From NCBI RefSeq assembly GCF_900111155.1, contig NZ_FOGG01000030.1, positions 1-59,731 of the forward strand: DNA of 59,731 nt, read 5' to 3'. The notes under the pieces are model-generated. The model was not told the origin of the DNA. It ran no database searches and saw only the letters and a program-made list of their open reading frames with translations. Each line of letters starts with the position of its first letter. The first letter of the stretch is position 1. The position numbers and the translations under genes are program-made. Below are positions 1 through 9,433 of this stretch, piece by piece. This DNA is from Pedobacter rhizosphaerae. GTDB taxonomy: Bacteria > Bacteroidota > Bacteroidia > Sphingobacteriales > Sphingobacteriaceae.

Positions 1-252
1 ATAAACAACAATGCAATGAAACGAATAAATACAAAGGGACTCATACAAGCAAATAAATGTATGATAATGGCAGCAGTCGCTTACAATCTTAAAAAACTAT
101 TAAGGTTTACAGTACGTAAAAACCAGCTTAAGTATGTGGCTAAAGCCGTTTTGGCAAAAAACATAAGCAATAGTGTAGAGAAAATTTATTTACGCGTATT
201 AAATACTTTGGATGTATGTAAATACCAATTTATTTCCATAGTACACCTTTAA
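1..252 (+). pseudogene. C-terminal end of a DDE transposase (IS1182-like), cut by the window edge
   Basis: The reading frame is open from the first base and ends at a TAA at 250-252, so this is the 3' end of a gene that begins outside the window; the ATG at 16 need not be its start. The residues ANKCMIMAAVAYNLKKLLRF, followed by a basic tail, match the usual C-terminus of IS1182/IS5-type DDE transposases in Bacteroidota. No catalytic residues fall inside the window. A motif GTTGTGCAAC at about 315-324 downstream could belong to the right end of the insertion sequence, but the other end cannot be seen. It may be part of an intact element or a relic. Confidence is moderate because only about 80 residues are visible. 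Confidence 0.55.
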
Positions 253-1185
253 TAAATAATCAAAAACTGAAAACAAATGAACCAGAGACATAAAAGGTTG
301 GGATGATTAGTTAATGTTGTGCAACGGCCACTTGATAAAAAGGTAACCAAAAAATCAAGGCTTGCATCCTTTCTTGGCTATGAGCATCCGAATGCCGTTA
401 GCGGTAATAAGAGGCTTAGGCTTTTGCACTTCAGGCCTTTGCTCGCTGCTTATTCCCTTGGGTATTGAGTAAACGTTTGAAACTGCAAGCATTCAAATGC
501 TCCTATCCTGCGAAATGCTGCTAGGCCGGAGGCGTGCTTAGGAAAGGACGGTTATGTTTGAACGGGAGTTTGCAGGATGCACAATCCCTCGGCGGTCGTC
601 ATTCCCTCAGGAGGGAATCTTAATGCGATAGGTGTGGTCACCCCCCTTTCTGGTTGTAGCGTTAAGCTATAAACTGGCAGCTGGCATGATGCATTACCTG
701 TTTTCTTCTATGACTTATATGGTTCGAAACTTTTTTACCATTTAAGGCATGTAAGTTCATGGTAATGACCACTCCCGCCATTTCACACGCCATCCGCACC
801 CCCTCCTTGAAAAAAGGAGGGGAGTTCTAACCGCCCAAACCTCCTGGATGATTTTTCTGGGTGCTCTGTGTTTCCGTGGCTGAATGCAAGTGAATTTAAA
901 AATAGATTTCCAATTGCCTTGCCTTATTATTGGATTTGATAGGGTGAGATACTTACTTTTTCTTCTATGGCTTATATGGTTAGGATTATTGCGCTTTACT
1001 GCCTGGAATGACAGATACATTTTAATTTTTTTTCCATACTTAATCGCATTGATTACTTGAGACATTAAAAACACGTTAAATTTTGTTAAATCAATCGAAA
1101 AATTTACCCATTTTATCGACTAGAATAGTTAATTTCGGCAGCATTTTTATGTTAAAACACATTTAATTATCATTATCAGAAACCA
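253..1185. other. Gene-free stretch with degenerate dispersed-repeat modules
   Basis: No convincing coding sequence is present in these 0.93 kb; the 105-codon frame on the minus strand (757-1074) has the composition of non-coding DNA. It holds a short perfect hairpin, ATTCCCTC-AG-GAGGGAAT, at 601-618. Two copies of a module that reads GAACCATATAAGYCAT on the minus strand lie near 708-726 and 964-982, and a CTCTGTGTTTCCGTGGC module lies near 865-883. All three modules recur in the repeat arrays at 36.2-37.2 and 58.4-59.0 kb. The promoter of the downstream glycosyltransferase gene must lie near its right end, but I see no clear -7/-33 pair. Confidence 0.5.
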
Positions 1186-4100
1186 ATGAATTATTCAAAA
1201 GTTAATAATATAGTAGGCTGGATCTGCTTTTTAATTGCTACAATAACTTACGTTTTGACCCTGGAACCCTCAGCTAGTTTTTGGGATTGCGGCGAATTTA
1301 TTGCTTCCGCTTTCAGAATGCAGGTAGTTCACCAACCGGGAGCTCCGTTGTTTTTAATGTTACAACGTTTCTTCTCTATCTTTGCGATGGGTGATACCAC
1401 TAAAATTGCCTACTGGATGAACATTGGTTCTGCCATTTCAAGTGCAGCCACCATTTTATTCTTATTCTGGACCATTACTGCTTTAGCTAAAAAAACTTTA
1501 GTAAAGGCTGGTGAAGTAATCAGCACAGGTACTTTAATCAGTATTATGGGTGCAGGTGCTGTGGGTGCTTTAGCTTATACTTTTTCCGATAGTTTTTGGT
1601 TTTCGGCTGTAGAATCTGAGGTTTATGCACAATCGTCTTTGTTCACTGCCATCGTTTTTTGGGCCATCTTAAAATGGGAAGCCCATGCCGATGAGCCAAA
1701 AGCAGATCGCTGGCTACTGTTTATTGCCTATATCATGGGTTTATCAATCGGTATCCACTTGCTAAACTTATTAACTATCCCCGCAATTGCCTTCGTTTAC
1801 TACTTTAAAAGAACCAAGCAGGCAACTTCCTCTGGTGTTCTTAAAACTTTATTGGTGGGGATATTAATTTTAGGCGTTATCCAGTATGGTATCATTCAAT
1901 ACCTGGTATCGTTTGGCGCTTACTTTGATTTGTTCTTTGTAAATACTTTAGGCTTAGGTTTCGGAACTGGTGTGTTGTTCTTCGCTATCCTTGTTATTGC
2001 CGGATTTGTTTGGGGAATTAAATATTCTATTAAACATCAAAAGAGATTATTAAACTTAGGTTTAATTTCTACCGTATTAATCATATTCGGCTATGCCTCT
2101 TTCGCCATGATCATTATCAGAGCAAAAGCAGACCCGAACTTAAATAACAGTGCCCCAAAAGATGCCTTCTCCTTTTTAAGCTACCTTAACCGTGAGCAAT
2201 ATGGCGACAGACCTTTACTATTTGGCCCGAACTATAACTCACAAAGAACTGGTGTAACTGAAGGCAAAACGCTTTGGAGAAAAGGTGCTGAAAAGTACGA
2301 AGTTGCCGGAAAGAAAAATGACTACGAGTACAGCGACAACACCTTGCTTCCACGTATGTACAGCGACGACCAGCGTCACGCTGAATTTTACAGGGAATGG
2401 ATGCACCTGGATGAAAGTAAAAAACCAAACCTGGTAGATAATGTTGGCTTCCTGGCTTCTTATCAGATTGGCTATATGTACATGCGTTATTTCCTTTGGA
2501 ATTTCGCCGGTCGCCAGAATGATGAGCAAGGGCAAGGAAGTGGATTTGAAGGGGAATGGATTAGTGGCATTAAAGCCGTTGATGCTTTACGTATGGGCGA
2601 CCAGAGCCACCTCCCTCCATCTACCATTGATAATAAAGCTTACAACAGATTCTACTTTTTACCATTAATTCTTGGTGTAATCGGTGCAATCTGGCACTTT
2701 ATGCGCAACCAGAAAGATGCTGGGGTTGTTGCTCTTCTATTCTTCTTTACGGGCATTGCCATTGTACTTTACCTTAACCAGAAGCCATTAGAGCCTCGTG
2801 AAAGGGATTATGCCTATGTAGGCTCCTTCTACGCCTTTGCCATATGGATTGGGCTAGGCGTACTGGCTATTCGAGAATGGATACTTAAAAAACTAACGCC
2901 AGCTACAGGCGCTGTTTTGGCTACGGCTATTGGATTGCTTGCAGCTCCGGTAATTATGGCCGAGCAAGGCTGGGATGATCATGATCGTTCGACTAAATTG
3001 GTTGCACATGACATTGCCTTAGATTACCTTCAATCATGCGCACCAAATGCAATATTATTCACCTATGGTGATAATGATACCTATCCTCTTTGGTACATCC
3101 AGGAGGTTGAAAACGTGCGTCCGGATGTGAGAATTGTGAACCTTAGTTTATTCGATACAGACTGGTACATCAACGGTTTAAGACAAAAACAAAATGAGTC
3201 TGAGCCTTTACCTATCACGATGAAACCTGAGCAATATGTTCAGGGAGAAAGAGATGTTCTACCTTATGATGATTACAAAATTGCAGGTAATGTTGAACTT
3301 AAAAACATTGTTGAGTTATTATTATCTAATGATGATGGTGATAAAGTTGCCATGCAGGACGGTTCAAAATCAAACTTCTTACCAACTAAAAACTTCAAAA
3401 TCACCATAGATCCGCAGCAAGTTATCAGTACAGGTACTGTTCCAGCAGCAGATGCCTCGAAAATTGCACCAGAAATGACCTGGACCTTCAACAAAGGTTA
3501 TGTAACTAAAGGTACATTGGCTATGCTTGATATTTTAGCGCACAACAACTGGAAACGCCCTATTTATTTCGCTTCTACTGTACCTTCTGAGCAATACAAT
3601 GGTTTAGATAAATATTTGTACAGTGAAGGCCTTGCTATGCGTTTATTACCATTAAAAGCTGATACCGCTGCTACTGAAGAAAGAGCAGAGCTTTTAAATA
3701 CGCCAGTTTTATACAACAACGTGATGACCAAATTTAAATGGGGTAATATGAAAACTGCGACCTATTTAGATCCTCAATCATCTGACGATACATTTATCTT
3801 CACCAATATTTTCAGCAACTTAGCGGGAAGCCTGATTAAAGAAGGAAAAACTGCCGAAGCTAAGAAGGTAATGGATAAGTATTTTGAAGTAATGCCTGAT
3901 AAATTCTTCGGAATACGTACAGTAGTGGTGAAGTATTACATCGCAGAAAACTTATACAAATTGGGCGAAACTGAAAAAGCAAACGACATTTTGAATAAGT
4001 CAGGAATCTATATCAATAAAGAGCTGACGTACTTAGCAGATGTTTCTCAATCTAAAGGAAGCCTAACAGGTACACAGAATGTTCAAACGGCCTTATATTA

Positions 4101-4227
4101 TTTAGACCGAATGATCAAAGCTTCTAAAGCTGCCGGACAGGATAAAGTAAGCACATCGCTACAAAACATCTTTAACGGTTTAGAAAGCCGCTTTTCAATG
4201 TATTTTGGACAGCAACAGCCACAATAG
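1186..4227 (+). CDS. GT117-family membrane glycosyltransferase (DUF2723 / TMEM260-like)
   Basis: This 1013-residue protein has about a dozen hydrophobic helices in its first 600 residues and a soluble C-terminal part with TPR-like helices (about residues 860-1000). The N-terminal block, LEPSASFWDCGEFIASAF (residues 27-44) followed by HQPGAPLF, is the signature of the DUF2723 family. Acidic residues D34 and E37 sit in the first external loop, where GT-C enzymes place their catalytic acid. The eukaryotic relative TMEM260 O-mannosylates proteins, so a role in glycosylating exported proteins with a polyprenyl-linked sugar is likely but inferred. The ATG at 1186 directly precedes the first transmembrane helix. 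The gene is monocistronic and followed by a strong hairpin terminator. Acceptor and sugar are unknown. Confidence 0.85.
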   Translation: MNYSKVNNIVGWICFLIATITYVLTLEPSASFWDCGEFIASAFRMQVVHQPGAPLFLMLQRFFSIFAMGDTTKIAYWMNIGSAISSAATILFLFWTITALAKKTLVKAGEVISTGTLISIMGAGAVGALAYTFSDSFWFSAVESEVYAQSSLFTAIVFWAILKWEAHADEPKADRWLLFIAYIMGLSIGIHLLNLLTIPAIAFVYYFKRTKQATSSGVLKTLLVGILILGVIQYGIIQYLVSFGAYFDLFFVNTLGLGFGTGVLFFAILVIAGFVWGIKYSIKHQKRLLNLGLISTVLIIFGYASFAMIIIRAKADPNLNNSAPKDAFSFLSYLNREQYGDRPLLFGPNYNSQRTGVTEGKTLWRKGAEKYEVAGKKNDYEYSDNTLLPRMYSDDQRHAEFYREWMHLDESKKPNLVDNVGFLASYQIGYMYMRYFLWNFAGRQNDEQGQGSGFEGEWISGIKAVDALRMGDQSHLPPSTIDNKAYNRFYFLPLILGVIGAIWHFMRNQKDAGVVALLFFFTGIAIVLYLNQKPLEPRERDYAYVGSFYAFAIWIGLGVLAIREWILKKLTPATGAVLATAIGLLAAPVIMAEQGWDDHDRSTKLVAHDIALDYLQSCAPNAILFTYGDNDTYPLWYIQEVENVRPDVRIVNLSLFDTDWYINGLRQKQNESEPLPITMKPEQYVQGERDVLPYDDYKIAGNVELKNIVELLLSNDDGDKVAMQDGSKSNFLPTKNFKITIDPQQVISTGTVPAADASKIAPEMTWTFNKGYVTKGTLAMLDILAHNNWKRPIYFASTVPSEQYNGLDKYLYSEGLAMRLLPLKADTAATEERAELLNTPVLYNNVMTKFKWGNMKTATYLDPQSSDDTFIFTNIFSNLAGSLIKEGKTAEAKKVMDKYFEVMPDKFFGIRTVVVKYYIAENLYKLGETEKANDILNKSGIYINKELTYLADVSQSKGSLTGTQNVQTALYYLDRMIKASKAAGQDKVSTSLQNIFNGLESRFSMYFGQQQPQ

Positions 4228-4239
4228 ATTCAGATAATG

Positions 4240-4284
4240 ATCACAAAAAAAGGGATGCAAATGTTGGATCCCTTTTTTTGTGAT
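4240..4284 (+). terminator. Perfect 17-bp hairpin after the GT117 gene
   Basis: Positions 4240-4256 and 4268-4284 are exact reverse complements with an 11-nt loop. The 3' arm contains seven consecutive T, so it works as a Rho-independent terminator read from the plus strand. It starts 12 bp after the stop codon. Confidence 0.85.
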
Positions 4285-4344
4285 TAAAAGACTGGGTTTT
4301 TAAGGATTGAATGACTGAATATTGCCTGGCGATTGCTCTAATCT

Positions 4345-4440
4345 AATGATGGAATTTTAAATGAGTGAATGAATGAATAAGCATAGCTATCATTCCATCA
4401 TTCACTCATTCCATCATTCACTCATTCACTCATTCTATCA
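4345..4440. repeat. Simple-sequence repeat of CATTCACTCATTC units
   Basis: Imperfect copies of CATTCACT/CATTCCAT run from about 4391 to 4437. The complementary motif GAGTGAATGAATGA lies just upstream at about 4363, so the region could fold into a long imperfect hairpin. It lies between two convergent genes and codes for nothing visible. Confidence 0.6.
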
Positions 4441-4448
4441 ACCCCTAA

Positions 4449-4485
4449 TAAAAAAAATCCCATTCAGCATTTGCCAAATGGGATT
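4449..4485 (-). terminator. Intrinsic terminator of accA
   Basis: On the minus strand a 9-bp perfect stem (AATCCCATT pairing with AATGGGATT, 4477-4485 with 4456-4464) is followed by a run of T residues. It lies 23 bp beyond the accA stop. Confidence 0.85.
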
Positions 4486-4508
4486 CAATGAATATAAGTT
4501 AGTTAATC

Positions 4509-5471
4509 TTATTCGTTAACAACACCCATTGCACAGAATTTATCAATTCTTTGTTCAATGAGTTTATCGGTTTTAATTTTGCCTAATGCGGCTAAATCTT
4601 TAAGGAGATATTCTTTTAATGTTTGTCCCATTAATTCTGGATCTTGATGTGCACCGCCTAATGGTTCAGGAATAATGCCATCAATAAGCTTGTTTCCAAA
4701 CATATCCTCAGAAGTTAATTTTAAGCATTCTGCAGCTTTTTCTTTGAAATCCCAGCTTCTCCATAAGATAGAAGAACAAGATTCAGGAGAAATTACAGAA
4801 TACCAGGTATGCTCCAGCATATAAACTTTATCTCCAATACCAATTCCTAAGGCTCCGCCTGATGCCCCCTCGCCTACTACTACACAGATAATAGGCACAC
4901 GAAGGATAGACATTTCCAATAAGTTTCTGGCAATTGCCTCACCTTGACCACGCTCTTCTGCCTCCAAACCTGGGTAAGCCCCCATGGTATCGATAAAAGA
5001 AACCACTGGTTTGTTAAATTTTTCTGCTAAACGCATTAAACGTAATGCTTTGCGGTATCCCTCCGGGTTGGCCATCCCGAAATTACGGAATTGACGCTCT
5101 TTGGTATTTTTTCCTTTTTGGTGACCAATAACCATAACGGTTTGCCCGTTTATGGTTGCAAAACCTCCGATAATAGCTTTATCATCCTTAACCGTTCTAT
5201 CGCCATGTAATTCGATGAAATCATCGCAAATCATGTTGATGTAATCTAAGGTTTGTGGACGATCAGGATGGCGGCTCATTTGAACTTTATTCCAGCCCGT
5301 AAGGTTATCATATAAGTTTTTGGTTGTCTCTTCTAACTTACCGTCAAGTTCATCTAAAGTGGCAGACATATCTACCTTTGTTTTTTCGGCAACTTGCTTA
5401 ACCTTTTCCATTTGCTGAACTAAATCAGCAATTGGCTTTTCGAAATCGAATGATGTTTTTATCTGCTGCAT
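4509..5471 (-). CDS. accA: Acetyl-CoA carboxylase carboxyltransferase subunit alpha
   Basis: The 320-residue product has the full length of bacterial AccA. It starts with the usual N-terminal coiled-coil region (residues about 10-50) and continues into the crotonase-like carboxyltransferase core. Recognisable blocks are HPDRPQTLDYI, FGMANPEGYRKALRLM, SFIDTMGAYPGLEAEERGQ and the glycine-rich GEGASGGALGIGIGD. With AccD it forms the cytoplasmic heterotetramer that transfers carboxyl from carboxybiotin to acetyl-CoA, giving malonyl-CoA for fatty-acid synthesis. accD is not in the window, which is normal for Bacteroidota, where accA is often solitary. The gene is single, with its own terminator downstream and a repeat-containing spacer upstream. 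Assignment is secure. Confidence 0.97.
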   Translation of the reverse strand: MQQIKTSFDFEKPIADLVQQMEKVKQVAEKTKVDMSATLDELDGKLEETTKNLYDNLTGWNKVQMSRHPDRPQTLDYINMICDDFIELHGDRTVKDDKAIIGGFATINGQTVMVIGHQKGKNTKERQFRNFGMANPEGYRKALRLMRLAEKFNKPVVSFIDTMGAYPGLEAEERGQGEAIARNLLEMSILRVPIICVVVGEGASGGALGIGIGDKVYMLEHTWYSVISPESCSSILWRSWDFKEKAAECLKLTSEDMFGNKLIDGIIPEPLGGAHQDPELMGQTLKEYLLKDLAALGKIKTDKLIEQRIDKFCAMGVVNE

Positions 5472-5632
5472 AATTGAACCACAAAAATAAGTAAATATTT
5501 TTAGTTTACAGTACTAATAAATAGTCCGAAAGTCGGAGGACCGGGGACGGAAGCATGGGAGCCTATTTTGAAATTGCTATATCTTGAAACTTAAAAGCAA
5601 AAAGAATAAAGCTGAAAGCAATTAAATAGTCC

Positions 5633-5845
5633 TTTCAGTATGGAGTATTTAGTCGTTAGTAATTAGATCAGCTGCCTAACCTTGCAATAACAAATATACT
5701 TAGATGTCTAAGGTGCCTTAGGTGGTTAAAATTAAACCTTTTCAGTATGGAGTATTTAGTCGTTAGTAATTAGATCAGCTGCCTAACCTTGCAATAGCAA
5801 ATATACTTAGATGTCTAAGGTGCCTTAGGTGGTTAAAATTAAACC
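5633..5845. repeat. Tandem duplication of a ~106-bp non-coding unit
   Basis: Positions about 5633-5738 and 5740-5845 are almost identical; the one difference I see is CAATAACAA versus CAATAGCAA. Each unit ends with the small inverted repeat CTAAGGTGCCTTAG followed by GTGGTTAAA, a module seen again near 58.55 and 58.77 kb. The spacer between accA and the peptidase gene (5472-5913) holds nothing else that I recognise. Confidence 0.85.
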
Positions 5846-5913
5846 AGAAAGCCCTGCCCTGAATAACTGCACCGAATCTCGATACCCGATACTACTATCT
5901 CGCTACTCCAACA

Positions 5914-7473
5914 CTAAAACTTTGCCGATTCACCTGGCTTAGGCAGCGCCTTTAAAATAAAATTACGGATATGGTTATTGGCTGTTTTCAGATCATCCTT
6001 ACGCAGGTACATCATGTGCCCACTGCGATAACCCTCCCAAGTCATTCGATCCTGGAGTTTACCCGCAGCGTCTAATTGCCACATGTTGTATTTAGCATTG
6101 AAGTAATCGCAAGCACCATCATAATATCCAGATTGAACTAACAGATGTAAAAATGGATTCTGTGCCATGGCCTGACGTAAATTTTCGCCGGTATTATCTC
6201 CCGATCTATCCCAGGGGTGTACAGGTCCAAACATGTTATATTTAAGATCAGTTTTATAATTCAGCTCATTGCGGATATACATATTGATGGCTGGAGTAAA
6301 AGAATGCAACCAGGAAGTTAGCTCCGCATTATAATCAGGCCCCTCCCCTGCAGTCATTTTATCTACACCACGGTATCTTGAATCTAACCTACCTACTGTA
6401 AAACCCTTATCTCTTAAAAGCTCTTTCCAGAAAAAATCGGTTGGTACATTTAAATTGTAACTTAAAATCACCTTTTCAGATAAGCCTGAGAAGCGGGCCA
6501 TTTTAGCCGCAATGGCTCTTTTCTTTTCGGGATTAAGCGTTGCCCCGTGAGCAATAGCCGGGATCAATTCATCGATAGTAAACTGCTCAACTTCTGGAAG
6601 CATGGCGGTTAAATCTTTATTTTGTAAATCTGCTGATAGTGCTTTGTGGTACCAGGCGGTAGCAGCAAAATATGGCAACCTCAATGCAGCATCTACCGGA
6701 CCACTCCTTTCTATACCCAATTCTGTTGGAGAAACCAAAACCACCCCATTCAGGTACATCCATTGATTATTTTGCAACTCTAATGCTAAGCCCGAAACAC
6801 GAGTAGTGCCATAGCTTTCACCGATTAGAAACTTAGGTGATGCCCAGCGGTTGTTGCGGGTGACAAAAGTGTTAATCCACTCGGCTAGATACTTGATATC
6901 GGCTTTAACACCGAAAAACTTCTCTTTTGGTACATCCTTACTTGTAGCCCTCGAATACCCCGTGTTTACCGGATCTACGTATACAATATCGGCTACATCT
7001 AAAATAGAATAAGGATTTTCCTTATAGCCATAAGGTTGAACAGGGTAGCCCTCATCATCGATATTCAGCACTACAGGCCCAGTATACGCAATGTGCATCC
7101 ATACCGATGCGGAACCTGGCCCGCCATTAAAGGAGATTACCAATGGTCTCTTATCTCTATTCTGAACGTCTGTTCGCTCATAATAAGTGTAAAACAATCC
7201 TGCAATTGGTTTACCCTCTTCATCCCACACGGGTAATGTACCTGTTGTAGCCTTGTAGGAAACAGCCTTTCCATTAATATTAACCGAATGATTAGTGATT
7301 ACACTACTTTCCACCTTAATCGTTCTTTCATTGACAGTAGATTTAGGCTCATCCTTAACCGTTACTTGTGTAGTGGTTACCGTCTCTTTGCCCGAACTTC
7401 TTTTAGGCGTTTGTTGTGCCTGGGCAACAACATTTAATAATAATAGTAGTGCTAGGGTAGATTTTAATTTCAT
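5914..7473 (-). CDS. Secreted S10 serine carboxypeptidase-like protein
   Basis: This 519-residue protein has a clear Sec signal peptide (hydrophobic residues about 5-18, cleavage near AQA-QQ). The alpha/beta-hydrolase core follows: an oxyanion block FNGGPGSAS (115-123), the nucleophile elbow GESYG with Ser220, an acid in GYYDGACDYF (Asp452) and a histidine in SGHMMY (His486). These match family S10, carboxypeptidases that remove C-terminal residues, acting here in the periplasm or outside the cell. It lies downstream of the SusC/SusD-like pair at 7.8-12.8 kb on the same strand, but a terminator and 360 bp separate them, so co-transcription is unlikely. A shared role in peptide use is only a suggestion. 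The ATG at 7473 is the only start that fits the signal peptide. Confidence 0.88.
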   Translation of the reverse strand: MKLKSTLALLLLLNVVAQAQQTPKRSSGKETVTTTQVTVKDEPKSTVNERTIKVESSVITNHSVNINGKAVSYKATTGTLPVWDEEGKPIAGLFYTYYERTDVQNRDKRPLVISFNGGPGSASVWMHIAYTGPVVLNIDDEGYPVQPYGYKENPYSILDVADIVYVDPVNTGYSRATSKDVPKEKFFGVKADIKYLAEWINTFVTRNNRWASPKFLIGESYGTTRVSGLALELQNNQWMYLNGVVLVSPTELGIERSGPVDAALRLPYFAATAWYHKALSADLQNKDLTAMLPEVEQFTIDELIPAIAHGATLNPEKKRAIAAKMARFSGLSEKVILSYNLNVPTDFFWKELLRDKGFTVGRLDSRYRGVDKMTAGEGPDYNAELTSWLHSFTPAINMYIRNELNYKTDLKYNMFGPVHPWDRSGDNTGENLRQAMAQNPFLHLLVQSGYYDGACDYFNAKYNMWQLDAAGKLQDRMTWEGYRSGHMMYLRKDDLKTANNHIRNFILKALPKPGESAKF

Positions 7474-7833
7474 TTAAGCTGGTTTGATACCTAAATATCA
7501 AATTTAAGCGGCGTTTATCAAAAAACACACTATAAATGTTACCATAATTAGCTGTTTATGCGCTAACGGCGAAAGCTAAATCCAAAAAACCTTCCCAAAG
7601 GCTGGACTTAGGTCATCAATATCCATAAAAAAGCGGCATCACTTTCGCAATACCGCCGCTTAGATAACTTATGCCTGAAAAACGTAATGTTAATATTTGA
7701 TGGAACTAAGATAGGCTAGTAATTGAAAAAAAGTGCAATCAAATCCTGCACAAACGTTTGTTTTATCGCTGAAACGGCATAAAAAAGGCCAGTATAGTTT
7801 ACATACTGGCCTAATAACGGGGACGAGTTATTA
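7474..7833. other. Intergenic spacer between the SusD-like gene and the S10 peptidase gene
   Basis: These 360 bp hold the SusD-gene terminator (7781-7811), a second GC-richer imperfect hairpin (GCGGCAT...ACCGCCGC, about 7633-7661) and, on the minus strand, a TAAATTTG box at 7499-7506 that fits the Bacteroidota -7 consensus 25 bp before the peptidase start codon. No well-spaced -33 partner is visible. No coding sequence is seen. Confidence 0.4.
7781..7811 (-). terminator. Intrinsic terminator after the SusD-like gene
   Basis: On the minus strand GGCCAGTAT (7803-7811) pairs with ATACTGGCC (7787-7795) across a 7-nt loop and is followed by six T. It lies 23 bp past the stop codon of the SusD-like gene and ends that operon. 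Confidence 0.85.
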
Positions 7834-9414
7834 TTATTTATCCCACCATACTTTTCCTACTAATTTATCACCGCCAGGAACAGCGCCAGAAGCCGCTTTG
7901 TAGTTAGCCGCATTCGATACGCCCTCTGCCAGTGGATATGGGAACCGGCGTGGAATGGAGCCTCCTGTATTGGTGTTAGGGTAAACGATAGGGACTAAAG
8001 CCGGAATTCCGGTTCTTCTCCAATTTGACCAGGCTTCATAAAAATCGAGCATAGTGATGGTGTGTGCCCAATACTGTGTAGCAATCATATCCAAACCATT
8101 TGCTGCAACATAGGGATGTGCCGTTAAATAGGTATTCGCATCGGTAGTGGTTATAGCCATAGCAGCATCATATTGCGAAAGATAAGTCATGGCCGAAATT
8201 ACTCCAGCATTATAGTGAGTAGCGGCAGAACCACCGATACCAAAACGTTGTGCAGCTTCTGCCCACAGCAGTTCGGTTTCTGCATAGGTTAAAATAAAGG
8301 TATTGCCCTCTCTTTTTAACATGCCAGGGTGTGGAGATGAGTAGTCGGTAAAATCGGTATAGGAAGGATCCTTACGAACATCTCTACCAGCAATACCGCT
8401 CAAATCTTTACCATTTGGCATTCCTTTCTGCACTGCGGCAGTGGTAATGAAGTTTGGATTCTGTGTTTTGGTTCCATCGGTTAAGTACAATTTAGTAACA
8501 GCTACCTTGCTTAAACGTGGATCGGCATTTGTTTTCAAATAATTGATAAAGGTAGAACTCCACCTGGTATAGTAGTTTTCTTGCCCTCCATCGCCTAACA
8601 AAACCTGCGCATTTCTATTTTGTGTTGGTCGGCCACCACCAGCGTCATGCTTAAAAAATGCATTATCCGCATCGCCAATCATGGTTTTTCCTACAGCTTT
8701 ATTAATATAAGTTTGCGCTAAAGTTGCATCTGCTTTAGTTAAGCGCATGGCCATACGCAACAATAAACTATAACCAAAACGTTTCCACTTCGCGATATCG
8801 CCTGCATAAACCAAATCACCACTTACGGCATCACCACTTGCGTTTAAGGCAGTTGTGGCTTCGTCTACTTCCTTCAACAAATCGGTATAAATGGCCTGTT
8901 GAGAATCGTATTTAGGATATAAATTTCCGGTATAATAACCTGTGCCAGCTTCCGAATAAGGAATATCACCATATAAATCAGTTAATCGCTGAAAAATTAA
9001 GGCTTTCCAAATTCTGCCCATCTGATGAACATTGTTATACTGAGGTTTACCTTTGGTAAATTCGACCAGATCTGCGGCGTATTTAACCTGATCGGGATAA
9101 GCTTTTTCCCAGTAAGCAGCGGTGTATCCTTCATTAAGCATATATTTATCTCCTGCCCAATAACTGATTACTGAAGACAATCCCTGCATCATTGTAGAGG
9201 CGTAGATTAAGTTTCCCCTCCAGGTTTCATAGGCAAAATCGATACTGCCTGTATAATTAAGCTGTGCTGTAGATAAAAGATAATTTGGATTGTATTCAGC
9301 TTGTCCAACAGATTGTGGATCGGTATTTATTTTTTCGAAGTCTTTGGTACAACTGGATGCCAGCATAAGGCCAGACAATAAAAGTGGTACGTATAATTTT
9401 ATGATCGTTTTCAT
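7834..9414 (-). CDS. SusD/RagB-like outer-membrane lipoprotein (SusD-like family 2)
   Basis: The start at 9414 is preferred over the upstream in-frame ATG at 9447 because it begins directly with a lipoprotein signal (MKTIIKLY..., lipobox LASSC, Cys22), whereas the longer form adds 11 residues and overlaps the preceding gene. The mature protein (about 505 residues) has the INTDPQSV motif soon after the cysteine and a helical TPR-like body typical of the SusD-like_2 subgroup. Such proteins form the lid of a SusC barrel and capture the nutrient at the cell surface. It starts 19 bp after the stop of the frameshifted SusC gene, so the two form one transcription unit. This subgroup is not tied to glycans alone; the ligand is unknown. 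Confidence 0.88.
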   Translation of the reverse strand: MKTIIKLYVPLLLSGLMLASSCTKDFEKINTDPQSVGQAEYNPNYLLSTAQLNYTGSIDFAYETWRGNLIYASTMMQGLSSVISYWAGDKYMLNEGYTAAYWEKAYPDQVKYAADLVEFTKGKPQYNNVHQMGRIWKALIFQRLTDLYGDIPYSEAGTGYYTGNLYPKYDSQQAIYTDLLKEVDEATTALNASGDAVSGDLVYAGDIAKWKRFGYSLLLRMAMRLTKADATLAQTYINKAVGKTMIGDADNAFFKHDAGGGRPTQNRNAQVLLGDGGQENYYTRWSSTFINYLKTNADPRLSKVAVTKLYLTDGTKTQNPNFITTAAVQKGMPNGKDLSGIAGRDVRKDPSYTDFTDYSSPHPGMLKREGNTFILTYAETELLWAEAAQRFGIGGSAATHYNAGVISAMTYLSQYDAAMAITTTDANTYLTAHPYVAANGLDMIATQYWAHTITMLDFYEAWSNWRRTGIPALVPIVYPNTNTGGSIPRRFPYPLAEGVSNAANYKAASGAVPGGDKLVGKVWWDK

Positions 9415-9433
9415 TTTCAATTCGTTTAAAGGA

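Noticed and set aside
757..1074. 105-codon open frame on the minus strand
   Set aside because: Its residues show no domain or signal and it runs through dispersed-repeat modules that are non-coding elsewhere in the window.
2186..2668. Overlapping open frames on both strands inside the GT117 gene
   Set aside because: They are shadows of a strongly protein-like 1013-codon gene.
5482..5489. TATTTTTG box on the minus strand as the accA promoter
   Set aside because: It fits the -7 consensus but is only about 10 bp from the start codon and has no -33 partner, so it would leave almost no leader.
7499..7522. Full -7/-33 promoter for the S10 peptidase gene
   Set aside because: The -7 box is good, but the nearest TTTG is only 12 bp away, too close for the usual spacing, so only the -7 box is noted in the spacer entry.
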